Under the pieces are notes generated by a model, which saw only the letters and a program-made list of their open reading frames with translations, did not search any database and had not been told where the DNA came from. From Bifidobacterium breve (GTDB taxonomy: Bacteria > Actinomycetota > Actinomycetes > S36-B12), in assembly GCA_945885645.1 (NCBI GenBank), contig CAMCYV010000071.1:1-7514 (forward strand): a stretch of 7,514 nt of DNA, read 5' to 3'. Shown in pieces: positions 1 to 5,035 of the stretch. The position numbers and the translations under genes are program-made. Each line of letters opens with the position of its first letter. Positions within the stretch are counted from its first letter, which is position 1.

Positions 1-16
1 GGGCCGAGACTGCCAC
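1..16 (-). CDS. rnhB: Possible start of the next gene, likely ribonuclease HII (partial, first codons only)
   Basis: A GTG codon at 16-14 overlaps the lepB stop codon (TAGTG) and opens a frame reading M-A-V-S-A to the window edge. An AAGGAG sequence inside the end of lepB lies 11 nt upstream, a slightly long but usable spacing. In Actinobacteria the gene after lepB in this cluster is commonly rnhB (RNase HII, which cleaves RNA-DNA hybrids and misincorporated ribonucleotides). Five residues cannot identify a protein, so the name rests on conserved gene order only. Confidence 0.28.
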
Positions 17-576
17 TAGTCCACCATCTCCTTGAATGAATGCGAATTAAGCCATTGCCACCGAGCCGGAGGCCAAATGATGAAACTTGCCTGCCCCACA
101 ACCTTAGACTCTAATACAAACCCACCGCCGGGATCCCCTAGGTGGGATCGCGAGTCTGCGGATTGTGACCGGTGATCTCCCAGTAACCAAAGCTTGCCCT
201 CTGGCACTTGGACATCAAACTGCTGTTCGCTTGACGCATCTCCGGGGTAAAGATAAGAATCCTCGGCAATAGGAATCCCGTTGACGGTTATTTCTCCGGA
301 CTCTGAACAGCACACAACACGATCACCGGAAACTCCCACGACTCGTTTCACAAAGTTGCCGGGTTCAGAACTGAAACTATCTTCACCGTCAAAGACCACC
401 AGATCACCGCGTGAGATGGGGTTTGACCAAAAAGCAGTTCGATTCACCAAAATTCGATCTCCTGGATTGAGCGAAGGCTGCATTGATTCCGTGGGAATCA
501 CGAAAGGTTGAATAACAAATAAACTGAAAAGCCATAGCAGGAAGACTCCTGCTATGGCGCTCAGAAATAATTTCAT
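16..576 (-). CDS. lepB: Signal peptidase I (type I leader peptidase, S26 family)
   Basis: Membrane-bound serine protease that removes signal peptides from exported preproteins on the outer face of the membrane. Visible in the 186-residue product: one N-terminal transmembrane segment at about 4-23; box B IPTESMQPSL with the nucleophile Ser31; box D GNFVKRVVGVSGD with the general-base Lys77; VVCCSESGEITVNG, typical of actinobacterial members; and box E GDHRSQSADSR at 133-143, with His where many families have Asn. No second C-terminal membrane segment is visible. The ATG at 576 is chosen because the transmembrane anchor begins right after it and no later start would preserve the anchor. The gene starts 28 nt after the rplS stop. 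No clear Shine-Dalgarno sequence precedes it, only a weak GGTCTGG. Codons 7-15 form a perfect 12-bp hairpin followed by a U-rich stretch, annotated separately, so expression is probably tied to translation or to upstream transcription. Confidence 0.97.
   Translation of the reverse strand: MKLFLSAIAGVFLLWLFSLFVIQPFVIPTESMQPSLNPGDRILVNRTAFWSNPISRGDLVVFDGEDSFSSEPGNFVKRVVGVSGDRVVCCSESGEITVNGIPIAEDSYLYPGDASSEQQFDVQVPEGKLWLLGDHRSQSADSRSHLGDPGGGFVLESKVVGQASFIIWPPARWQWLNSHSFKEMVD
511..558 (-). terminator. Terminator-like hairpin inside the first codons of lepB
   Basis: On the minus strand GCCATAGCAGGA (558-547) and TCCTGCTATGGC (542-531) form a perfect 12-bp stem around the loop GTCT. TTTT and then a T-rich run (530-511) follow at once. 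This is the geometry of an intrinsic terminator in the direction of transcription; the plus-strand reading has no T-run. It begins 46 nt after the rplS stop, where an operon terminator would be expected, yet it encodes residues 7-15 of the LepB membrane anchor. A perfect 12-bp stem with a short loop is expected well under once (of order 0.01) in 7.5 kb by chance. Whether it terminates, attenuates or affects translation is inference. Confidence 0.6.
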
Positions 577-604
577 TCAGTTAAAACCAGACCCGGCAAA
601 CAAC

Positions 605-979
605 TTAACCTTCAGTTATTGCGGCATCCTTAGGAGTCTCGCGCAATTCGCGAATCTTGGCCTTCTTACCCTTCAAACCGCGCAGGTAATACAACTTCGC
701 CCGGCGAACATCGCCGCGACTGGCAACTTCAATCTTTTCAATAATGGGGGTGTGTACGGGGAACTTACGTTCCACTCCAACACCGTAGGAAACCTTACGT
801 ACGGTGAATGTCTCACCGAGTCCTGAACCATGGCGACCGATTACCACACCTTGGAACATCTGGACACGAGTCTTGTTTCCTTCAACTACCTTTACGTACA
901 CCTTGAGATTGTCACCGGCGCGAAAAGCCGGGACATCGTCGCGGAATGAACTTGCATCTACTGCATCGAGAGTCTTCAT
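605..979 (-). CDS. rplS: 50S ribosomal protein L19
   Basis: Large-subunit protein located near the 30S-50S interface. The 124-residue product has the family core nearly intact: FRAGDNLKVYVKVVEGNKTRVQMFQGVVI, then ETFTVRKVSYGVGVERKFPVHTP and IEKIEVASRGDVRRAKLYYLRGLKGKKAKIRE (given in pieces of the conserved run). Length fits the usual 115-125. The start at 979 (MKTLDAVDASSFR) is preferred over an upstream ATG at 1033 because homologues begin here and an AGGAAGAA sequence lies just upstream. The extra 18 residues of the longer frame look unlike L19. It follows trmD after a 149-nt gap, so it may have its own promoter or leader, and it runs into lepB after 28 nt. Confidence 0.97.
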   Translation of the reverse strand: MKTLDAVDASSFRDDVPAFRAGDNLKVYVKVVEGNKTRVQMFQGVVIGRHGSGLGETFTVRKVSYGVGVERKFPVHTPIIEKIEVASRGDVRRAKLYYLRGLKGKKAKIRELRETPKDAAITEG

Positions 980-1128
980 GTGTACTTCTTCCTGCCCACG
1001 CCATAGGTCATGTGCGGTGTAAATTATTGACAAGATGCTGACTGATCGGATCCCCTATGGCAGATGACCGGTGCGCCTAGCCATCAAAGTGTGCCATATG
1101 CCCGATGAACGCGTTTCGCCCCATGGAC
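980..1128 (-). promoter_or_regulatory. trmD-rplS intergenic leader with inverted repeats
   Basis: This is the only sizeable gap in the rpsP-to-lepB cluster (149 nt). No terminator is visible after trmD. GCCATAGG (1061-1054, minus strand) is matched by CCTATGGC (1007-1000), an 8-bp inverted repeat 46 nt apart. GGTCAT (1069-1064) can instead pair with ATGACC (1011-1006), which shares bases with the second arm, so the two pairings exclude each other. Between the arms lie TTGTCA and an A/T-rich TAATTT that could be a -10 element, but no well-spaced -35/-10 pair is present. It may be an L19 autoregulatory leader or a promoter flanked by operator half-sites; both readings are inference. Confidence 0.35.
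986..993 (-). promoter_or_regulatory. Ribosome binding site of rplS
   Basis: AGGAAGAA on the minus strand ends 6 nt before the ATG at 979. It supports this start over the in-frame ATG at 1033, which has no such sequence in front of it. Confidence 0.7.
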
Positions 1129-1851
1129 TTAGTGCGGGGGCTCGGGTAAATCTGATAGGAGATCGGGTCGAAAGCTTTCGGTGCGCGCCTGTGCCTGATC
1201 TTTGCGCCATTGTGCGACGCGGCCGTGATTTCCGCTTCGCAACACTTCAGGAACTTCAAGTCCACGCCAGGTGGGAGGCTTGGTGAATACCGGGCCTTCA
1301 ACGAGGGAGTCAAGCCGCGAGAATGAATCGTCGATCACGCTTTCCGGGTTACCCAGTATGCCGGGGATTAAACGAGTAATGGCTTCGATCATCGCCAATG
1401 AGGCCACCTCTCCCCCAGCAAGTACGTAGTCACCAATGCTGACTTCGCGCACCGCACTCCAACGCTGATCTTGTGAATAGTGCACTCCCACCCGCGAATC
1501 GATCCCTTCATAACGACCGCAAGCAAAAACCAAATGCTCTTCACCTGCCAAACTCGCTGCAAGAACCTGATCAAATGGCTGCCCCGAGGGAGTGGGAATT
1601 ATCAGTACTGGATTGCTAACCGCTTGTTCCCGAATTGAATCGAGGGCTTCACCCCAAGCAACAGGAGACATCACCATTCCGGGTCCACCGCCATACGGGG
1701 TGTCATCCACTGTTCGATGTGGATCTAGCGCCCAATCGCGTAAATCATGAACCACGATCTGGATAATTCCTTGTTCTTGAGCTTTTCCCAATAGAGACAG
1801 GTTTAAGGGGTCCAAGTAGGCGGGAAAGAGCGAAACCACGTCAATCTTCAC
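1129..1851 (-). CDS. trmD: tRNA (guanine-N1)-methyltransferase (m1G37)
   Basis: SAM-dependent SPOUT enzyme that methylates G37 next to the anticodon and prevents +1 frameshifting. The 240-residue product shows the start MKIDVVSLFP, the VDDTPYGGGPGMVM loop (48-61), IIPTPSGQPF, CGRYEGID (111-118) and SIGDYVLAGGE (138-148), the last two forming the trefoil-knot SAM site, then DDSFSRLDSLVEGPVFTKP and VPEVLRSGNHGRVAQWR in the tRNA-binding C-terminal domain. Length is normal for the family. It starts with GTG at 1851; GGAGG at 1865-1861 lies 9 nt upstream. The start overlaps the rimM stop by 11 bases, which suggests translational coupling. The pairing of rimM with trmD between rpsP and rplS is the classical trmD operon arrangement. 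Confidence 0.98.
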   Translation of the reverse strand: MKIDVVSLFPAYLDPLNLSLLGKAQEQGIIQIVVHDLRDWALDPHRTVDDTPYGGGPGMVMSPVAWGEALDSIREQAVSNPVLIIPTPSGQPFDQVLAASLAGEEHLVFACGRYEGIDSRVGVHYSQDQRWSAVREVSIGDYVLAGGEVASLAMIEAITRLIPGILGNPESVIDDSFSRLDSLVEGPVFTKPPTWRGLEVPEVLRSGNHGRVAQWRKDQAQARTESFRPDLLSDLPEPPH

Positions 1852-2368
1852 GTGCTAGATCCTCCGTGAGTAATCCCTCCGGTGGGTCAACCGTGATGAT
1901 CTTCGAGACCACGTCAACGGTTGGGACGATGCTCTCCACAAATGGAATTAAATACTCCGAACCAGCCTCACCACCAGAGCTCACCACGAGCACCTCTTGG
2001 CTTGGTAGGTGAAGGACATCTATTACATGCCCGATGTTTTCTCCAGCGAGGTTTTGCACCTGACAGCCGATCAAATTCGAGTCGTAATACTCGTCACTGT
2101 CTTGCGGTACTTCATCTTCGGAGCGCTCAACGGTCAGGATGCTGTTACGCAGTTCCTCTGCAGCACTGCGAGAATCCACACCCAAAAACTTGAGTAAAAC
2201 CCGGCCACTGTGCCAGTGAAAATCAGAGACGATGAGATCCGAGCCACTTTCGCGCTTCAGGGTTGTGCCAGGGGCAAACCTGAGTTCTGGATCGTCAGTG
2301 CGAACTTCGATGGTAACTTCACCGCGAATTCCATGGGGTTTGCCAATTCGGCCAACCGTGAACTGCAC
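1841..2368 (-). CDS. rimM: 16S rRNA processing protein RimM
   Basis: Assembly factor for the 30S head that binds S19 and helps mature the 3' domain of 16S rRNA. The 175-residue product has the two usual domains. The N-terminal RimM barrel begins with VGRIGKPHGIRGEV (5-18). The C-terminal PRC barrel starts near residue 92 with DEYYDSNLIGCQV and continues through GENIGHVIDVLHLPSQEVLVV and YLIPFVESIVPTVD to the usual ITVDPPEGLL ending. Length is typical. The start is GTG at 2368, chosen because the conserved VGRIGKPHG begins right after it. No Shine-Dalgarno sequence is evident, and the khpA stop lies only 5 nt upstream, so translation probably depends on ribosomes finishing khpA. The end overlaps trmD by 11 bases. 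Confidence 0.97.
   Translation of the reverse strand: MQFTVGRIGKPHGIRGEVTIEVRTDDPELRFAPGTTLKRESGSDLIVSDFHWHSGRVLLKFLGVDSRSAAEELRNSILTVERSEDEVPQDSDEYYDSNLIGCQVQNLAGENIGHVIDVLHLPSQEVLVVSSGGEAGSEYLIPFVESIVPTVDVVSKIITVDPPEGLLTEDLARED
1861..1865 (-). promoter_or_regulatory. Ribosome binding site of trmD
   Basis: GGAGG on the minus strand lies inside the end of rimM, 9 nt before the GTG at 1851. It is the strongest Shine-Dalgarno sequence in the rimM-trmD region and fixes the GTG start within the 11-base overlap. Confidence 0.75.
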
Positions 2369-2373
2369 GTGGG

Positions 2374-2622
2374 TTAGCGCTCGGCTGCGTCGAGGAAGTC
2401 GATCCTCACTCCGCGACCCTCGTTAATCGCCGAAACGACAGTACGAAGTGCGGTTGCGGTGCGACCCGATCGGCCGATCACGCGACCCATATCGGCCGGA
2501 TTCACCCGAACGTCAAGTGCTTGGCCCGACTTCCCGCGACGGTCAGCGCGAGAAGTCACGCTGACGTCGTCGGGATTGTCAACAATTCCACGAACCAGAT
2601 GGGCTAAGGCATCTTCGAGCAT
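2374..2622 (-). CDS. khpA: KH-domain RNA-binding protein KhpA
   Basis: Small single-KH protein found between rpsP and rimM in Actinobacteria and Firmicutes. In Firmicutes it partners with KhpB and binds many RNAs; its role in Actinobacteria is less clear. The 82-residue product has the KH core DMGRVIGRSGRTATALRTVV with the GXXG loop GRSG at 50-53, preceded by a beta strand (ALDVRVNP) and followed by the helix and strand that close the domain (INEGRGVRIDFLDA). Length is normal (about 75-80). The ATG at 2622 shares one base with the rpsP stop (TAATG), so termination-reinitiation coupling to rpsP is likely. A purine-rich AAGGAAG lies upstream but can be partly paired in a short GGAAG-AAA-CTTCC hairpin. 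Confidence 0.95.
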   Translation of the reverse strand: MLEDALAHLVRGIVDNPDDVSVTSRADRRGKSGQALDVRVNPADMGRVIGRSGRTATALRTVVSAINEGRGVRIDFLDAAER

Positions 2623-3263
2623 TAGGAAGTTTCTTCCTTGGCTGCTTCTTCCTTGGCTGCTTCTTCCTTGGCTGCTTCATCCTTGGGAGAGTCGTGATGG
2701 ATCAACTCTCCAACTTTTTCTTCGATTGATTCCGCAAGGTGCTCGGCTGCATGGGCTACCGCTTCCACTGCTTCCTCAACCTTTTCTGCTACAACCTCAA
2801 CAACGTCAACGACGGCTTCGACAGCATCGCTCACTACGCCTTCTGCTGCTTTAACAATGCCTTCTTTAGCTTCTGGTTCTTTCACTTCAAGCTTCTTTGG
2901 CTTTGCAGTCTTAGGAGCATTGGCAGCCTCAGTAACTGCTGCTTCAAAGGCCAAAGTCTTGCTTGGCTTGGGTGGTGCTACCTGAAGTGTGCCTTCAGCT
3001 CCAGGGAGTCCCTTAAATTTCTGCCAGTCACCGGTCACTTTAAAGATTGCTTCAACAGCAGCGGTGGGTAGTGCGCCGACGCTGAGCCAATATTGCGCAC
3101 GGTCTGACTTAACCTGCATGATGCTGGGGTTTGATACTGGCTGGTAAATACCGATCTCTTCAATCGCCCTGCCATTGCGCGCGGTGCGAGCGTCAGCAAC
3201 CACGATCCGGTACTGGGGGGCGTGAATCTTTCCAACTCTTTTAAGCTTGATTTTTACGGCCAC
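2622..3263 (-). CDS. rpsP: 30S ribosomal protein S16 with long C-terminal extension
   Basis: Small-subunit protein of the body and platform, needed for 30S assembly. The S16 core is clear: AVKIKLKRVGKIHAPQYRIVVADART near the start, then GRAIEEIGIYQP, RAQYWLSVGALPTAAV and the actinobacterial VTGDWQKFKGLPGAEG, ending near residue 105. I chose the GTG at 3263, giving 213 residues, because homologues begin M-A-V-K-I-K. An ATG three codons upstream (3272, MPTVAVK) is the alternative, but its AGGAG is only 2 nt away, versus 11 nt for the GTG. Actinobacterial S16 often has an Ala/Lys/Glu-rich tail. This one is unusually long (about 108 residues): a Lys/Pro/Ala linker, a continuous hydrophobic-acidic helix at 135-190 with 3-4 residue spacing of Val/Ala/Leu/Ile, then three AAKEE repeats. 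Its end overlaps khpA by one base. Confidence 0.96.
   Translation of the reverse strand: MAVKIKLKRVGKIHAPQYRIVVADARTARNGRAIEEIGIYQPVSNPSIMQVKSDRAQYWLSVGALPTAAVEAIFKVTGDWQKFKGLPGAEGTLQVAPPKPSKTLAFEAAVTEAANAPKTAKPKKLEVKEPEAKEGIVKAAEGVVSDAVEAVVDVVEVVAEKVEEAVEAVAHAAEHLAESIEEKVGELIHHDSPKDEAAKEEAAKEEAAKEETS
2641..2685 (-). repeat. 15-bp tandem repeat encoding AAKEE at the S16 C-terminus
   Basis: Two identical copies of GCTGCTTCTTCCTTG (plus-strand sense, 2641-2655 and 2656-2670) and a third with one change (2671-2685) are followed on the other side by a degenerate partial copy down to 2626. In the coding strand each unit reads as Ala-Ala-Lys-Glu-Glu. The exact period of five codons keeps the frame, so copy-number changes would lengthen or shorten the tail without disrupting khpA downstream. 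Each unit also contains a Shine-Dalgarno-like AAGGAAGAAG. Confidence 0.9.
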
Positions 3264-3432
3264 GGTGGGCATTTCTCCTCTTATAATGGGTGAAGCGAAT
3301 GCACTACACGTGGGGACATGTACTGAGTTCGAATCGTGCGGACTTGTTCGCGACCGGTTGAGAGGGACCGACCCCGTTCAATAGCGAACCAATGCTACCC
3401 GACCCAGAATTCTTAGATTCCCCCACCCGGGG
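3264..3432 (-). promoter_or_regulatory. ffh-rpsP intergenic region and rpsP leader
   Basis: This gap of about 170 nt is the natural place for the promoter of the rpsP-to-trmD operon. AGGAG at 3279-3275 is the rpsP ribosome binding site. A hairpin at 3322-3305 (TACATGT-CCCC-ACGTGTA) has seven pairs on the minus-strand RNA, one a U-G wobble that would be an A-C mismatch on the opposite RNA. Two smaller stems lie at 3389-3376 (GTTC/GAAC) and 3375-3364 (GGGG/TCCC). Just after the ffh stop a CCCC/GGGG pairing lacks a T-run and is a poor terminator. TAGCAT near 3399-3394 is a possible -10 element but lacks a good -35. No tRNA is present: a GTTCGAATC at 3328-3336 has no T-stem. Confidence 0.4.
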
Positions 3433-4959
3433 CTACTGGAGCAATTTTTTGAGTTCCGGTGGAAGTGAACCTAAATCGGGTGGAGATGATGGATCCGAAG
3501 TGGTGCCACCAAGCCCTGCACGTTTAGCCGGATTGCCACTACGACCCTTGGCCCCCTTGGCTGGTTTTTGACTCTTGGGCTGCTTCCCCTTGGACTTTTT
3601 CCCGCCACCCATGCCCATGCCCGGCATACCCGGCATGCCCGGCATACCTGGCATACCTCCTTTGCCCATCTGCTTCATCATCTTTTGGGCTTGAGCAAAA
3701 CGCTCTATAAGTCCGTTTACATCGGAAACCTTTGAACCTGAACCCACGGCGATTCGCGCTCTGCGTGACCCGTTGAGGATTTTGGGATCATTTCGTTCGG
3801 CCGGGGTCATCGATTGAATAATGGCCGCGACACGATCCAGTTCGCGCTCGTCCACCTGGTCCAGTTGGGCTTTCATCTCCCCCATCCCGGGGAGCATTCC
3901 CATGAGTTTGCCAATCGAACCCATTTTCTTAACAGCCTGCATTTGCTCTAAGAAGTCATCGAGGGTGAAATCTTCACCGTCAGCCACTTTTTGGGACATG
4001 CGTTCAGCGCTCTCCGCGTCAAATGCCCGTTCGGCCGACTCGATGAGTGACATGAGGTCGCCCATGTCCAAAATGCGGGAGGCCATGCGGTCCGGGTGGA
4101 AAACTTCAAAGTCCTCTAGTTTCTCACCGGTGGATCCGAACATGATTGGTTTTCCGACGACGGACACGATTGAAAGTGCGGCCCCACCACGAGCGTCACC
4201 GTCCAACTTGGTGAGAACGACAGCGTCGAATCCCACCTGCCGATCAAACTCGAGGGCCGTGTTTACGGCGTCTTGACCGATCATGGCGTCAACGACGAAT
4301 AGAACGTTTTGTGGCTGCACGGCGTCACGAACACTGGCGAGTTCAGCCATGAGCTCACTGTCAATTGCCAGACGCCCGGCGGAGTCAACAATCACGACGT
4401 CATGCACCTTGTCGACGGCAAATTGTTTACCGGCTCGGGCTACAGCGACCGGGTCGCCCACCCCATTTCCTGGTTCCGGTGCAAATGTGGGAACTCCAGC
4501 ACGCTCGCCAACTACACGAAGCTGATCAACGGCATTGGGACGCTGAAGGTCAGCGGCGACCAGCAACGGGGTGTGTCCTTGCGCAGCCAAGTGCCGGGCA
4601 AGCTTGCCCGCCAATGTGGTTTTACCCGAGCCTTGTAGACCGGTTAGCAGAATTACCGTCGGACCATTTTTGGCGAAAACGAGGGGACGTGTCTCCCCAC
4701 CCAAAATGCCAATGAGTTCCTCATTGACAATCTTGATTACCTGCTGAGCTGGATTGAGGGCACCGGAGACTTCCGCCGACAGGGCGCGAACTTTGACATC
4801 AGCACAAAAGGTCTGTACCACCGGCAGGGCAACATCGGCTTCAAGCAAAGCCGTACGAATTTCACGAACGGTGGCATCGATATCGGACTCGCTAAGCCGA
4901 CCCTTGCCCCGCAGCCCTTTAAATGTGACCGCAAGTCGATCAGACAACGTTGCGAACAA
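3433..4959 (-). CDS. ffh: Signal recognition particle GTPase Ffh (SRP54)
   Basis: SRP protein that binds signal sequences and SRP RNA and, with the receptor FtsY, delivers ribosomes to the membrane. I read 508 residues from a TTG at 4959. The family start M-F-x-T-L-S-D-R-L matches here, and AAGGAG sits 6 nt upstream; an in-frame TTG at 4974 would place the first residues inside that site. Domains: N (1-about 90, ADIDATxREIRxALLEADVALPVV type), G with GLQGSGKTT (107-115), DLQRPNAVDQL (137-147), DSAGR (192-196, Ser where DTAGR is usual) and TKLDGD (250-255), then the Met-rich M domain from about 295 with the RNA-binding SRRARIAVGSG (398-408). A GMPGM-repeat linker, a basic stretch, SGNPAKRA and a Pro/Leu-rich tail follow, as in actinobacterial Ffh. 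glnD ends 59 nt upstream. Confidence 0.98.
   Translation of the reverse strand: MFATLSDRLAVTFKGLRGKGRLSESDIDATVREIRTALLEADVALPVVQTFCADVKVRALSAEVSGALNPAQQVIKIVNEELIGILGGETRPLVFAKNGPTVILLTGLQGSGKTTLAGKLARHLAAQGHTPLLVAADLQRPNAVDQLRVVGERAGVPTFAPEPGNGVGDPVAVARAGKQFAVDKVHDVVIVDSAGRLAIDSELMAELASVRDAVQPQNVLFVVDAMIGQDAVNTALEFDRQVGFDAVVLTKLDGDARGGAALSIVSVVGKPIMFGSTGEKLEDFEVFHPDRMASRILDMGDLMSLIESAERAFDAESAERMSQKVADGEDFTLDDFLEQMQAVKKMGSIGKLMGMLPGMGEMKAQLDQVDERELDRVAAIIQSMTPAERNDPKILNGSRRARIAVGSGSKVSDVNGLIERFAQAQKMMKQMGKGGMPGMPGMPGMPGMGMGGGKKSKGKQPKSQKPAKGAKGRSGNPAKRAGLGGTTSDPSSPPDLGSLPPELKKLLQ
3610..3654 (-). repeat. 9-bp coding repeat (Met-Pro-Gly) in the Ffh tail
   Basis: Four consecutive ATG-CCN-GGY units, varied only at third positions, followed by two ATG-GGY units, encode the MPGMPGMPGMPGMGMG linker after the M domain. 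Such Gly/Met-rich linkers are common in actinobacterial Ffh and probably form a flexible extension of the signal-binding region. Repeat number is likely variable between relatives. Confidence 0.85.
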
Positions 4960-4965
4960 AATTGA

Positions 4966-4971
4966 CTCCTT
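4966..4971 (-). promoter_or_regulatory. Ribosome binding site fixing the TTG start of ffh
   Basis: AAGGAG on the minus strand is a perfect Shine-Dalgarno core, 6 nt before the TTG at 4959. It overlaps codons 2-3 of the longer open frame that begins at 4974, so it can serve only the downstream TTG. Confidence 0.85.
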
Positions 4972-5015
4972 CAATTCTCAAGCAAACAATGCCCAAGCAG
5001 TAACCTAAAGCTTCA

Positions 5016-5035
5016 CCGTCACCCTAGGGTAACGG
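5016..5035 (-). other. Hairpin over the glnD stop codon
   Basis: On the minus-strand RNA CCGUUACC (5035-5028) pairs with GGUGACGG (5023-5016) around a CUAG loop. All eight positions pair, one as U-G. In DNA the centre is the 10-bp palindrome ACCCTAGGGT. The 3' arm contains the TGA stop of glnD (5021-5019). The next bases (TGAAGCTTTAGG) are not a T-run, so this is not a classical intrinsic terminator. It could slow polymerase, protect the upstream RNA end or set the glnD/ffh ratio. Confidence 0.45.

Noticed and set aside
1034..1128. Possible terminator after trmD
   Set aside because: Only short palindromes (AACGCGTT, CATATG) occur and there is no stem followed by a T-run, so none is annotated.
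2337..2357. Interrupted stem GGTT-GCC/GGC-AACC in rimM codons 4-11
   Set aside because: It resembles the start-proximal hairpins of lepB and glnD but has only 4+3 pairs around a mismatch and a different offset (nucleotide 12), so it is within chance.
2537..2569. Hairpin GTCAGCG/CGCTGAC with a bulged 4-bp extension in khpA
   Set aside because: Seven-bp stems with loops up to 10 nt are expected a few times in 7.5 kb, and this one lies mid-gene with no positional link to a start, stop or T-run.
3326..3338. GTTCGAATC, resembling a tRNA T-loop, in the ffh-rpsP gap
   Set aside because: The flanking bases do not form a T-stem on either strand and no acceptor or anticodon stem can be drawn; it is a chance TTCGAA palindrome.
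4595..4610. Perfect 16-bp palindrome CGGGCAAGCTTGCCCG inside ffh
   Set aside because: It encodes the conserved AGKLA segment after the P-loop, has no spacer loop or T-run, and one such palindrome is expected in roughly one of nine windows this size.
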